64,000 bases of DNA, taken from NCBI GenBank assembly GCA_023665245.1, contig JAMPEH010000002.1, positions 244,747 through 308,746 on the forward strand. The letters are read 5' to 3'. Below are positions 45,956 through 54,039 of this stretch, in pieces. This DNA comes from Muribaculaceae bacterium (GTDB lineage Bacteria > Pseudomonadota > Alphaproteobacteria > Rs-D84). Numbering within the stretch: the stretch's first letter is position 1; each line of letters begins with the position of its first letter. The notes beneath the pieces are model-generated. The model was not told where the DNA came from and did not search any database. It worked only from the letters and a program-made list of their open reading frames with translations. Made by a program: the position numbers and the translations under genes.

Positions 45956-46507
45956 ATGTCTCGTGCAGGAAAATATCCAGTAAAACTGAAAGAAGGTGTG
46001 TCGGCGTCTATTGTTGACAATGCCTTGGTGGTTAAAGGCCCAAAGGGTGAATTGAAATTACCGTTGGATACAAAAAATGCGTCTTTGGTTGATATCAAAA
46101 TCGATGCGGAACATATTTCTGTTGAACCAAAAGATGCAGAAGACAAAGCGTCACGCGCAATGTGGGGCACAATGACCCGCAATATTCGCAGCGCGGTAGA
46201 AGGTGTATCGGTCGGTTTTGCCAAAGAAATGTATATGAAGGGTGTTGGCTATAAGGCATCTGTATCTGGCAATAAATTGGTTTTGATTGCGGGGTATTCA
46301 CACGACGTTGTGATGGAAATACCAGCAGGCTTGACTGTTGAAATGGGCGGCGCCCCAACAGAATTTACTGTCAAGGGTATTGACAAGTGCTTGGTCGGCC
46401 AATTCGCAGATAAAGTTCACAAGGTTCGCAAGGCTGATCCGTACAAGGGTAAAGGTATCTTCTATAAGGGCGAAAGCATCCGTCGCAAAGAAGGTAAAAA
46501 GAAATAA
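45956..46507 (+). CDS. rplF: 50S ribosomal protein L6
   Basis: 183 residues, two-domain L6. SRAGKYPVKLKEGV start and ADPYKGKGIFYKGESIRRKE end are typical. Confidence 0.98.
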   Translation: MSRAGKYPVKLKEGVSASIVDNALVVKGPKGELKLPLDTKNASLVDIKIDAEHISVEPKDAEDKASRAMWGTMTRNIRSAVEGVSVGFAKEMYMKGVGYKASVSGNKLVLIAGYSHDVVMEIPAGLTVEMGGAPTEFTVKGIDKCLVGQFADKVHKVRKADPYKGKGIFYKGESIRRKEGKKK

Positions 46508-46518
46508 TAGTTAAGTAA

Positions 46519-46535
46519 TTCCCGCTGTTACGGGG
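46519..46535 (+). repeat. Intergenic hairpin repeat before rplR
   Basis: Exact copy of 44548-44564. Confidence 0.6.
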
Positions 46536-46555
46536 ATTGAAAAAAAGGAAAAGAA

Positions 46556-46912
46556 ATGTTGAAACATTTGTCTACAGAAGAAAGACGCACACTGTCAAAT
46601 CGCAGTGCGTTGAAAAGAAAGAATCCGGGCAAAATTCGTTTGTCTGTGTTCCGTTCAGGTCGTCACATTGAAATCCAGGCGATTGATGATGTCAAAGGAC
46701 ACACTGTTTGTTCGGCATCGTCCAAAGAAAAAGATTTCAAGGGCAAAGGTTGGAATGTTGCCGGTGCAGAATTGGTTGGCAAAGCGTTCGCAGAACGTGC
46801 AGTTAAGGCGAAAATTGCTGATAACTGTTATTTCGACCGTGGCGGATATCGCTATCATGGACGCGTAAAGGCACTGTGCGAAGCAATCCGCGCAGGTGGC
46901 GTTAGAATTTAA
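46556..46912 (+). CDS. rplR: 50S ribosomal protein L18
   Basis: 118 residues; 5S rRNA binding. [18 protein letters not shown] and [20 protein letters not shown] conserved. Confidence 0.98.
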   Translation: MLKHLSTEERRTLSNRSALKRKNPGKIRLSVFRSGRHIEIQAIDDVKGHTVCSASSKEKDFKGKGWNVAGAELVGKAFAERAVKAKIADNCYFDRGGYRYHGRVKALCEAIRAGGVRI

Positions 46913-46937
46913 TTGCTGGAATATACGGAGTTTATAA

Positions 46938-47492
46938 ATGGCACGTTTTGATGATAAAAAATTGCAGACGGATAACTTGGTAGACAAATTGGTTTCTATC
47001 AACCGTGTATCCAAGACTGTTAAGGGTGGCCGCAATATGTCGTTCTCGGCATTGGTTGTGGTTGGTGACAAGGCCGGTCGTGTTGGCTTTGGTAAAGGTA
47101 AAGCATTGGAAGTTCAATCTGCTGTGCAGAAGGCTACCAAGGCGGCAAAGGCAAAAATGATGCGCGTTCCGTTAAAGGAAGGTCGTACATTGCATCATGA
47201 CAGCGCCGCGAAATATGGCGCCAGCAAATTGGTTGTTCGCAGTGCGGTTCCTGGTACTGGGATTATTGCCGGTGGTGCATTGCGCGCTGTATTTGAATGC
47301 TTGGGTGTTCAGGACGTTGTTGTTAAATCACAGGGTTCAAACAATCCAAACAATATGATTCGTGCAGCGTTCTTGGCATTTGCGAAAATGAATTCCCCAA
47401 AGACAGTTGCGGCACGTCGTGGCAAAACAGTTGCGGAAATCATTGCAGGTCGTGACGGTAAGAAATCGGAAGACGCAGCGGAAGCAAAATAA
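46938..47492 (+). CDS. rpsE: 30S ribosomal protein S5
   Basis: 184 residues; decoding fidelity. [20 protein letters not shown] and [16 protein letters not shown] conserved. Short acidic C-terminal extension. Confidence 0.98.
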   Translation: MARFDDKKLQTDNLVDKLVSINRVSKTVKGGRNMSFSALVVVGDKAGRVGFGKGKALEVQSAVQKATKAAKAKMMRVPLKEGRTLHHDSAAKYGASKLVVRSAVPGTGIIAGGALRAVFECLGVQDVVVKSQGSNNPNNMIRAAFLAFAKMNSPKTVAARRGKTVAEIIAGRDGKKSEDAAEAK

Positions 47493-47517
47493 TTACTAAG
47501 AATATGGAACTATAGTT

Positions 47518-47697
47518 ATGGCAAAAGTATATATTCGGCAGACAAAAATGACACGCCAATGTTCCCTGCAAGAACGCAAGGTTCTTAGAACCTTGGGATT
47601 GGGGCATGTTGGTATGTCCAAGGTGCTGGATAATACTGCGGCGCTGCGCTTTATGCTGGCTAAAGTTCCATTTGCAGTTCGCAAGAATTGTCGCTAG
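47518..47697 (+). CDS. Divergent L30-like protein (first rpmD copy)
   Basis: 59 residues (MAKVYIRQTK..., ending KNCR). Ungapped comparison of its first 50 residues with the L30 encoded next gives about 19 identities, including ERK/QRK, LGLG and the M-AKV block. The glycine-arginine motif after the first strand (IGRP) is replaced by TRQC, and there is a Cys-containing basic tail (FAVRKNCR). It occupies the usual rpmD slot after rpsE. It may be a second ribosomal L30 variant or a paralogue with a new role. Ribosome binding: GGAAC twelve bases upstream, weak. Confidence 0.8.
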   Translation: MAKVYIRQTKMTRQCSLQERKVLRTLGLGHVGMSKVLDNTAALRFMLAKVPFAVRKNCR

Positions 47698-47744
47698 GTA
47701 TAACGACGCGATTGCGTTATTTCAAAAAACGGAGTAAATTAGTT

Positions 47745-47921
47745 ATGGCTAAAATAACTGTAAAACAAGTAAAAAGCATTATCGGTCGTCCGACTGCGCA
47801 GCGTAAAATTGTTGCGGCGTTGGGGTTGGGCCGTATCGGCAAGACAAATGAAATCGAAGACAATGCAGCCGTTCGTGGTATGATTGCCAAAGTTTCTCAT
47901 TTGGTTGATGTCGTAAAATAA
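47745..47921 (+). CDS. rpmD: 50S ribosomal protein L30
   Basis: 58 residues from ATG 47745 (CGGAG upstream). VKQVKSIIGRPTAQRKIV and AAVRGMIAKVSHLVDV match canonical L30. Second of two adjacent L30-type genes, followed by rplO. Confidence 0.95.
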   Translation: MAKITVKQVKSIIGRPTAQRKIVAALGLGRIGKTNEIEDNAAVRGMIAKVSHLVDVVK

Positions 47922-48009
47922 TTTATGTGAACCGAGTACGCAGGCACCACTTGTCTGTGTGCGAAATAGGACTATAATAATAGTCATAGGATAAAAAAGG
48001 AAAAATAAA

Positions 48010-48468
48010 ATGAAGTTAAATGCACTGATGGATAATTATGGCGCACGCAGCAATGTGAAACGCGTTGGTCGTGGTATTGGTAGTGGCATGGGTAAAACAT
48101 CCGGCCGTGGTAATAAAGGTCAAAAAGCACGCAGTGGGTCACGTAAGCAGGCGACTTTCCAAGGTGGTCAGATGCCAATTTTGCGTCGTTTCCCAAAATT
48201 TGGTTTTAACAATCCGTTTGCGAAAACATATACAACAATTAATTTGGGTGATATCGAAAAGTTTATCGCATCTGGTAAAATTGATGCAAAATCACCAATC
48301 ACAATGGAAACATTGATGGCGGCCAAAATTGTTAATCGTACAAATGATGGCTTGAAAGTTTTGGCCAAGGGCGAAATCAAGACAGCGGTTAACATTGTTG
48401 CAGACAAATGGTCCAAGGCAGCAGAAGAAGCAATCGTCAAAGCCGGTGGTTCTATTAAGGCAAAATAA
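48010..48468 (+). CDS. rplO: 50S ribosomal protein L15
   Basis: 152 residues. Conserved RVGRGIGSGMGKTSGRGNKG and GGQMPILRRFPKFGF. Its stop TAA shares a base with the ATG of a 39-codon frame. Confidence 0.98.
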   Translation: MKLNALMDNYGARSNVKRVGRGIGSGMGKTSGRGNKGQKARSGSRKQATFQGGQMPILRRFPKFGFNNPFAKTYTTINLGDIEKFIASGKIDAKSPITMETLMAAKIVNRTNDGLKVLAKGEIKTAVNIVADKWSKAAEEAIVKAGGSIKAK

Positions 48469-48587
48469 TGTCTGTGATTACACTATCTGGATATCTTAAA
48501 TTGGCATGGCAGGATTTTCAAAACCTGCCTGCCGATGTTTGTAATAAGATATTAAAGATGGCAAATGCTATGGATAAATTACGCTGA
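48468..48587 (+). CDS. Possible small ORF between rplO and secY
   Basis: 39 codons (MSVITLSGYLKLAWQDF..., ending MDKLR) starting on the last base of the rplO stop (TAATG), which would allow coupled translation. No family was recognised and no independent ribosome binding site is visible. It occupies most of the 175-bp rplO-secY gap. The sequence also contains GGCAGG/CCTGCC hairpin arms (48507-48532), so it may instead be a structured spacer. Confidence 0.35.
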   Translation: MSVITLSGYLKLAWQDFQNLPADVCNKILKMANAMDKLR

Positions 48588-48643
48588 TGCAACGGCATAA
48601 AATGTTGCAACAATGCTTAGAAAGGTAACGGAGAATCAAACAG

Positions 48644-49966
48644 ATGAGTTTCATAACCAAGTATTTTAAGAATCTGACAGATTTGCAAAAGCGCATTTTG
48701 TTCACTTTGGGTGCGTTGGTTGTATATCGTATTGGTTCGTTTATACCATTGCCTGGGGTAAATGCATCGGCGGTTTTACATTTGTTCACTGGCGAAGGCA
48801 GTGGTATGATGGGCATGTTTGATATGTTTTCGGGTGGTTCTTTGTCGCGTATGTCTGTGTTGGCATTGAACATTTTCCCGTACATTTCTGCATCTATCGT
48901 ATTACAGTTGTTAAGTGCGACCAGTAAATCATTATCTGATTTGCGCAAAGAAGGTGAATCAGGCCGTATCAAAATCAACCAGTATACACGCTATTTGGCG
49001 GTGTTCTTGGCGGTGGTGCAGGGCTGGGCTGTGGTGCGTGGTTTGGAATCTATGGCGCCGGTAAATGGTATTGCGGCTGTTGTAAATCCTGGTTTTGCGT
49101 TTGAATTATCCGCAATTATCGCGCTGGTTGGTGGTACTGTATTTGTCATGTGGTTGGCGGAACAGATTACCGCACGTGGAATTGGCCAGGGTGCATCACT
49201 GTTGATTTTTGCAGGTATTATCGCAGAAGTTCCCGGCGGAATTGCAAAGATATTCAGTTTGGGGTCTGTTGGACAAATGTCACCTGCGATGATAATGCTG
49301 GTAATTGGTTTTGTTATCGGTATTGTCGCGCTGATTGCGTTCTTTGAACAGGCCCAGCGTCGTATACAAATTCTGTATCCACGTCAGGTTATGGCAAACG
49401 GTGTTGTGAATACAAATGCATCATATCTGCCGATAAAGGTTAATATGTCGGGCGTTATGGGGCCGGTGTTTGCCGCCAGTATCATGATGTTGCCTGCGTT
49501 TATTCAACGTTTCTTGGGGCAGAGTGAAAATCTGGTAGTGCAACAGGTTATGGGATTCTTTGCGTATGGTGCGTGGTCGTATATCATTATGTACACGATA
49601 TTGATTGCGTTCTTTGCGTATTTCCAGACTGCGGTTATCTTTAATTCCGAAGAAACCAGTAATAATCTGAAAAATGCCGGTGGATATATCCCAGGTGTAC
49701 GCCCAGGTGAACAGACCGTACATTATTTAGATGCAGTTGTATCACGTACAACGGCAATCGGTGTCGCATATCTGATTGTTGTTTGCGTTGTGCCAATTAT
49801 TCTGAACACGCATTTTGGTATGCCGTTGGCAATTGGTGGTACCAGCGTATTGATTGTGGCGGGCGTTGTTCTGGACACAATGAATCAGGTTCAGTCTTTC
49901 TTGGTCGCAAAACAATATGGTGGCGTGATTAAAAAGGCACAGAAAAAAGGTCGTTTTCGCAATTAA
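48644..49966 (+). CDS. secY: Protein translocase subunit SecY
   Basis: 440-residue core channel of the Sec translocon with ten transmembrane helices. The plug and first helices (RILFTLGALVVYRIGSFIPL), the GIGQGASLLIFAGI block and the cytoplasmic loop PGVRPGEQT are conserved. GGTAACGGAG precedes the start. No adk, infA or rpmJ follows, unlike many relatives; rpsM comes next after a new promoter. Confidence 0.98.
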   Translation: MSFITKYFKNLTDLQKRILFTLGALVVYRIGSFIPLPGVNASAVLHLFTGEGSGMMGMFDMFSGGSLSRMSVLALNIFPYISASIVLQLLSATSKSLSDLRKEGESGRIKINQYTRYLAVFLAVVQGWAVVRGLESMAPVNGIAAVVNPGFAFELSAIIALVGGTVFVMWLAEQITARGIGQGASLLIFAGIIAEVPGGIAKIFSLGSVGQMSPAMIMLVIGFVIGIVALIAFFEQAQRRIQILYPRQVMANGVVNTNASYLPIKVNMSGVMGPVFAASIMMLPAFIQRFLGQSENLVVQQVMGFFAYGAWSYIIMYTILIAFFAYFQTAVIFNSEETSNNLKNAGGYIPGVRPGEQTVHYLDAVVSRTTAIGVAYLIVVCVVPIILNTHFGMPLAIGGTSVLIVAGVVLDTMNQVQSFLVAKQYGGVIKKAQKKGRFRN

Positions 49967-49993
49967 TTATTTTTGTGAAAACAAAAACAAGAT

Positions 49994-50021
49994 TTGACTT
50001 TCGTCGTATTTTGTATAAAAT
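49994..50021 (+). promoter_or_regulatory. Possible promoter of rpsM-rpsK
   Basis: TTGACT at 49994-49999 and TAAAAT at 50016-50021 (16-bp spacer). The arrangement is very like that before rpoA (TTGACTTT...TATAAAAT). Confidence 0.6.
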
Positions 50022-50122
50022 GGTGCGACGAAATAGAATACATCAATAAACTGGTATCAGTTTGGCGATGGGATTACGGGGGCGCGTGTCGCGCACCGCA
50101 TAAATAAAAAGGAAAGTAAAAA

Positions 50123-50500
50123 ATGGCACGTATAGCAGGTGTAAACATTCCGACGGAAAAACGCATTGAAATTGCGTTGCAATACATTCATGGTATTGGC
50201 CCGGCCAAAGCGGCACAAATCTGCAAGGCTTTGAATTTAAAAGACGGGTTGCGCGCAAAAGATTTGACGGACGCGGATGTTGTTAAAATTTCTAACTATA
50301 TCGAACAAAACTTTAAAGTAGAAGGTGATATTCGTCGCGAAGTTGCAATGAATATCAAACGTTTGCAGGACTTAAAGGCATATCGTGGTATCCGCCATCG
50401 TAACCGTTTGCCGGTTCGTGGTCAGCGTACCCAGACAAATGCACGTACTCGTAAGGGGAAACGTATTGTTGTTGCTGGTTCCGCAACCAAGGGAAAATAA
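50123..50500 (+). CDS. rpsM: 30S ribosomal protein S13
   Basis: 125 residues. [19 protein letters not shown] start, [20 protein letters not shown] end, GHxKG basic tail. Its stop codon is the first part of a 105-bp palindrome. Confidence 0.98.
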   Translation: MARIAGVNIPTEKRIEIALQYIHGIGPAKAAQICKALNLKDGLRAKDLTDADVVKISNYIEQNFKVEGDIRREVAMNIKRLQDLKAYRGIRHRNRLPVRGQRTQTNARTRKGKRIVVAGSATKGK

Positions 50501-50603
50501 AATTCAATCTGGCGGCACATCTGCTTGTTGTTTGTGCGCTCGTGTAGCATTTGTACACTTCGCTTGCAAACAACGGCGCATCTGTACCACCTTCTTGAAT
50601 TTT
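50499..50603. repeat. About 105-bp imperfect palindrome between rpsM and rpsK
   Basis: Outer arms AAAATTCAA (50499-50507) and TTGAATTTT (50595-50603); inner arms GTTGTTTG (50526) and CAAACAAC (50567); centre CTCGTGTAG...TACACTTCG. It starts inside the rpsM stop codon and is transcribed. Same plan and central text as 56072-56173. Confidence 0.75.
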
Positions 50604-50666
50604 GGAATATGAATAAGGTAGAGATTAACACGATAGTTAATTGAAGACATCAAAGGTAAAAATAAA

Positions 50667-51050
50667 ATGGCAGTCACAAAAGCAAAAAAGAAAGTCGTAA
50701 AGAAAGTATCGCATGGCATTGCCCATGTTGTTGCGACAAATAATAATACACGTATCACAATCACAGATCCGTCTGGCGCAGTTTTGACATGGGCAACCGC
50801 GGGTGCAAATAATTTTAAGGGTGCAAAGAAATCAACCCCATATGCGGCAACAATCGTTGCAGATGCAGTTGGCAAGAAAGTTGCAGAAATGGGCATGAAA
50901 ACAGTTGATGTTCTGATGCGTGGTATTGGTCAGGGTCGTGAATCTGCTGTTCGTGGTTTGGCGAACGCGGGTCTGATTGTGCAGTCTATTACAGACACAA
51001 CACGTATTCCGCACAATGGATGCCGTCCAAAGAAAGTTCGTCGCGTGTAA
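50667..51050 (+). CDS. rpsK: 30S ribosomal protein S11
   Basis: 127 residues. ARKK-type basic start, HVVATNNNTRITITDPSG, RGIGQGRESAVRGL and the NGCRPKKVRRV end. Here it ends the cluster: a terminator follows and rpoA is 4 kb away. Confidence 0.98.
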   Translation: MAVTKAKKKVVKKVSHGIAHVVATNNNTRITITDPSGAVLTWATAGANNFKGAKKSTPYAATIVADAVGKKVAEMGMKTVDVLMRGIGQGRESAVRGLANAGLIVQSITDTTRIPHNGCRPKKVRRV

Positions 51051-51067
51051 TATCTATACGTGCAATT

Positions 51068-51098
51068 AAAATCCCGGCCATTGGCCGGGATTTTTTCA
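51068..51098 (+). terminator. Terminator after rpsK
   Basis: AAAATCCCGGCCA-T-TGGCCGGGATTTTTT hairpin (arms 51070 and 51083). It ends the ribosomal transcript before rpoA. Confidence 0.92.
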
Positions 51099-51099
51099 A

Positions 51100-51466
51100 A
51101 TAACAATTAACAAATAACAGATAACAACCAATTGCATTGCGTGGCGATGTCCCCCGTTCGCAATGATAGGGAGTCTGGTACTATGGTAATCTGTGGAATA
51201 CACTGGCCCCCGTTCTTGTATCACCCTCAAAATTTAACAATTTTGCGGGGCCCGAACGTCGGGGTGACGACAAGTTTTTAGCCCTGTGCCTAATAAAAAA
51301 ACTCTGTCATTCCGGGGCTTGACCCCGGAATCCAGGTTATAAAGACACACTCATGCCAACGCCCTGACAGGCTCGCAATGACAAGGGGGTATAATAATTG
51401 CTCTCGCTTATCGTCATACCGTCCTGGGCCGGTATGACAATAGCCTGTGTAGTATCCCAGAAGAAC
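51100..51466. repeat. Cluster of dispersed palindromic repeats
   Basis: No gene. Holds ATTGCGTGGCGATG...CGCAAT (51134), GAGTCTGGTACTATGG (51171; relative at 52587), CATTCCGGGGCTTGACCCCGG (split palindrome, 51308-51332), a reverse CATTGCGAGCC copy (51355-51387; relative at 11682) and CATACCG...CGGTATG (51414-51431). Confidence 0.7.
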
Positions 51467-52030
51467 TTATAAGTCTGTCATAATGCTTTTTGTATAATAA
51501 CAATTTTCGGTGGTTTTATATGCACCGCTGAGGTCTGAATATGTTCCGGCTGGTATATAGCAATCTGTTATTGATTTGGTGCCGGTGCTGGCAGTTGTGC
51601 CAGGCGATGGACAGTTTGTACATTGGGGATAATTATGATATGTTCCCTTTGCGCACGGTGCGACACATGTTGAATATTGTATATAATAACTATCACCGTC
51701 TATGCTTGCAGTTATAGTTGGGCAATCTGTAATATTTGCGTTTATGGCGATGTATCCAGATTTGCAAGTCGCACAATCGGTGGATCTAATGTATTTTCCA
51801 CTTTGTGTTTTATAGCATTTTGGTGTACTGTTTGAATTGCAAAACGATGTGTCATTTTGCTCTTGGCATATATCCGCGCCACCGCTGTTATAGCAATTGG
51901 AACAATCCACTTCTGTGCAGGCTTGGGTGAGGACAAGATCGCTGCCAACACCCCATGACAGGCAGTGCGCAGGGTTGGTAATTGTTAATGCACCATATGT
52001 TATGGCAAAATATAGGTACTTGATTTTCAT
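51467..52030 (-). CDS. Cys-rich exported protein, CYIP/NCYY family member 3
   Basis: 187 residues from ATG 52030, where AGGAG sits seven bases upstream (a TTG two codons earlier is not needed). Signal peptide to about residue 22 (NPAHC or later). Dense Cys: ACTEVDCSNC, DCATCKSGY, TNCPSPG. The end reads DCYIPAGTYSDLSGAYKT then ENCYY plus eight extra residues, the family signature. Preceded by class II leader F. Next to member 4, with which it shares most Cys positions. Confidence 0.85.
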   Translation of the reverse strand: MKIKYLYFAITYGALTITNPAHCLSWGVGSDLVLTQACTEVDCSNCYNSGGADICQEQNDTSFCNSNSTPKCYKTQSGKYIRSTDCATCKSGYIAINANITDCPTITASIDGDSYYIQYSTCVAPCAKGTYHNYPQCTNCPSPGTTASTGTKSITDCYIPAGTYSDLSGAYKTTENCYYTKSIMTDL

Positions 52031-52058
52031 GTTCAATCTCCTGTTGTTTTTCGAAATG

Positions 52059-52264
52059 AAAAACCACCCAAATTCAGGTGGTCAGGAGGTTGACTACAAT
52101 CTTGAGAATTGTGTGCTTATTCAATATATTCGCAACCCTCCTGACCATGGGTCAGGAGTTGTCTCGTCGCAATAATAAAAACAGGCGCAAGTGTGCGCCA
52201 CAGGTTTATATTCCGACGCTCAAGCACGGGTAGTCACACCCCATCACCGGAACACCCGGCGACG
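52059..52264 (-). ncRNA. Class II structured leader, copy F
   Basis: Reverse-strand leader of the 51467 gene. Transcript order: GGGTGTTCCGGTGATGGGG block, hairpins, strand 1 AACTCCTGACC (52147-52158 reversed), strand 2 GGTCAGGAGGGTT (52134-52146 reversed), conserved GCGAATATATTGAATAAGC (52115-52133), strand 3 AACCTCCTGACC (52080-52091 reversed), then the CCACC/GGTGG terminator with U-run (52059-52082). An extended -10 (TGTTATAAT) lies at 52270-52278. Confidence 0.78.
52074..52124 (-). CDS. Possible leader peptide in class II leader F
   Basis: 16 codons from TTG (MNKHTILKIVVNLLTT) ending at TGA in the terminator arm, the same length and position as in leader E. AGGAGG is 12 bases upstream. 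Uncertain. Confidence 0.3.
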   Translation of the reverse strand: MNKHTILKIVVNLLTT

Positions 52265-52284
52265 TTTGCATTATAACATGCATA

Positions 52285-52664
52285 AATATTAAATCTAGGA
52301 ATTTTTATCATTATGTCGCGATGTTGCACTGGATACCGTCGCAGGACGGTATCCAGTGCTCCGCAGGTTGAGAGTCCCACTCCTGCGGTGCGCTAGGCGT
52401 GACAATGGGTGCAATACGTAAAATGTGCGTGTAAACTCATACTTTGTTATTACCGTACACATAGCACAAATTGTCATTCCTACGCAGGCAGGAATAGGGG
52501 CTATTAAATTTGCAAAAAACATATTAGACTGGATTGCCACGTCGTTATTGCAACGATTCCATCGCTGACAATAACTCTTCGCAATGACAAAGAGCCTGGT
52601 GCTAGGGGAGCTGTGTAATGCACTGGACCCCGGTCGCCACAGGCATGACGGCAGAAAAACATTA
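52285..52664. repeat. Dispersed repeats between class II leader and 52665 gene
   Basis: Includes GGATACCGTC-GCAG-GACGGTATCC (52331-52354), ATCCAGTGCTCCGCAGG (exact at 11768), CATTCCTACGCAGGCAGGAATG-like palindrome near 52480, and GAGCCTGGTGCTAGGGGAGC (52587), related to 51171. No gene is supported. Confidence 0.65.
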
Positions 52665-53216
52665 TTATTTATAATAACAATTTTCGGTGATTTTGTATGT
52701 GCCGGTACTGTCGCTGTATGTTCCAGATGGTATATAGCATTCTGTAATTGATATCGCGCCGGTGCCAGATGTTGTACCAGATGCCCCGCCGTATGACGGG
52801 CATGCGGCACAGCCGGTACCGCTGGTATTGACATAAGAGCCCTGGGGACAAATTGGTGCGCACATTTTATATTGATGTGTGCATTCGCCTGTCAATGAGT
52901 TGCCACAGCATTTTGATACATCATACGTGACCAATTTATATCCAGACATGCACGTGGCACAACTGATGTATTTATATGTGTTACCTTTTTCATCTTTGTA
53001 ACATGTGTATGTCTTGGTAATACTGTCATCGGCGCAACCGGTTGTAACCTCGTTCCCGACTTGGGCATTTGATGTACATGTTATTACACTGCATGAATTC
53101 ATGGTGATTTCGGTTCCTGTACCACCGCCGATGGTACCGGCGCTGAGTGCGAATGCGTTTGATATTATGCCAAGTGTCATACATGGCAATGTAACAATAA
53201 AGTGTTTGATTTTCAT
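52665..53216 (-). CDS. Cys-rich exported protein, CYIP/NCYY family member 4
   Basis: 183 residues from ATG 53216 (AGGGAATTAAAT upstream). Signal peptide 1-23 (MKIKHFIVTLPCM..., cleavage after NAFA). Cys blocks VITCTSNA, SCATCMSGYKL, GCAACPSYGG. The end is ECYIPSGTYSDSTGTYKITE then NCYYK. Closest visible paralogue of member 3 (same order of blocks) yet carried under a class I, not class II, leader. Confidence 0.87.
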   Translation of the reverse strand: MKIKHFIVTLPCMTLGIISNAFALSAGTIGGGTGTEITMNSCSVITCTSNAQVGNEVTTGCADDSITKTYTCYKDEKGNTYKYISCATCMSGYKLVTYDVSKCCGNSLTGECTHQYKMCAPICPQGSYVNTSGTGCAACPSYGGASGTTSGTGAISITECYIPSGTYSDSTGTYKITENCYYK

Positions 53217-53242
53217 ATTTAATTCCCTGTGTTTTGTGTTAA

Positions 53243-53483
53243 ACAAAAAACCGCCGTGGAATTGGCGGTCGGGGATTTCAGAAAATCATAAGACAAAATG
53301 ACCCTGTGACTTTTGGTATAAAACCTGTTGCATAATCACAGATCCCCGACCGGTGTCAGTCGGGTTATATAAAACACACGGCGCATTCATGCGCCGACAG
53401 TTTCTTTGTCGGATTCAGTGCGATGTCGCACCGTTGTCTTACGGGATTTCTGAGGTCCCTGAGCCAACATCCCTGTTGATTCA
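53243..53483 (-). ncRNA. Class I structured leader, copy B
   Basis: Reverse-strand leader of the 52665 gene. 5' hairpin TGAATCAAC/GTTGGCTCA with loop AGGGAT; strand 1 CCCGAC (53359-53364 reversed), strand 2 GTCGGGGAT (53342-53350 reversed), strand 3 ATCCCCGAC (53268-53276 reversed). Central stem CTGTGA/TCACAG around TTATGCAACA and a GGT/ACC hairpin. Terminator CCGCC/GGCGG with U-run (53243-53268). Confidence 0.8.
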
Positions 53484-53489
53484 GGTGTA

Positions 53490-53518
53490 AGTATATAAAT
53501 TATGTATTTTTATGTAAA
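53490..53518 (-). promoter_or_regulatory. Promoter of class I leader B
   Basis: Reverse-strand TTTACA (53513-53518), 17-bp spacer, TATACT (53490-53495). Nearly the same sequence, including the spacer's TAATTTA end, as the promoter of leader C. Confidence 0.75.
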
Positions 53519-53557
53519 GAAATAAAATTTGGGGTGCACTGTTTAGTTATAAAAATA

Positions 53558-53585
53558 TTGACATCATAAATTTTTGTACTATTAT
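53558..53585 (+). promoter_or_regulatory. Promoter of 53611 gene
   Basis: TTGACA (53558-53563), 16-bp spacer, TATTAT (53580-53585). Confidence 0.8.
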
Positions 53586-53610
53586 CACGATAACCAGAAA
53601 AGGGAATAAA

Positions 53611-53949
53611 ATGAAAAAAGCAATTTTAGTATCTTTGTTTGCAATTGTTGCCTGTGGCGGTGCGTTCGCATCTGATGGTGGCGTTTATTATGAATCTGAA
53701 ACTGTTTCAACGCGTGTTGTTGCAAATGCCAGTACTGCGACATATGGTGCACCGCGTCGCACAGTGGTTAGTGCATCGCGTCCATGTGCACGCCGTGCAG
53801 TTGCCGTCGCCCCGGTTCGTGTCAAGACATATACCGAAGTTATTGACCATTACCAGGTCTATCAACCTGTCACGGTTTATAAACCTGTTGGTGCATATGC
53901 CCAGCGTCGTGTTATAGAATCACCACGCCCATGCGGTTGCGGTAAATAA
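53611..53949 (+). CDS. Small exported or lipoprotein-like protein
   Basis: 112 residues, unrecognised. Signal peptide: MKKAILVSLFAIVACGGAFA; IVAC fits a lipobox (Cys15), but cleavage after AFA is also possible. The mature part is rich in Val, Arg, Ala and Tyr with a palindromic-feeling Y-x-V-Y-x-P-V block (HYQVYQPVTVYKPVGAY) and ends CGCGK. Basic overall. Own strong promoter and terminator, so it is a stand-alone, likely well-expressed envelope protein inside the rpsK-rpoA insertion. Confidence 0.78.
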   Translation: MKKAILVSLFAIVACGGAFASDGGVYYESETVSTRVVANASTATYGAPRRTVVSASRPCARRAVAVAPVRVKTYTEVIDHYQVYQPVTVYKPVGAYAQRRVIESPRPCGCGK

Positions 53950-53975
53950 CTGATAAAATCCTGTTTCATATAAAT

Positions 53976-54003
53976 AAAACGTCCCGAATGGGACGTTTTT
54001 ATT
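53976..54003 (+). terminator. Terminator after 53611 gene
   Basis: AAACGTCCC-GAAT-GGGACGTTT hairpin with T-run. Confidence 0.9.
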
Positions 54004-54004
54004 C

Positions 54005-54033
54005 TTTACATAAATTCACGTAATTTATATACT
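54005..54033 (+). promoter_or_regulatory. Promoter of class I leader C
   Basis: TTTACA (54005-54010), 17-bp spacer, TATACT (54028-54033). Confidence 0.75.
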
Positions 54034-54039
54034 TATTTT

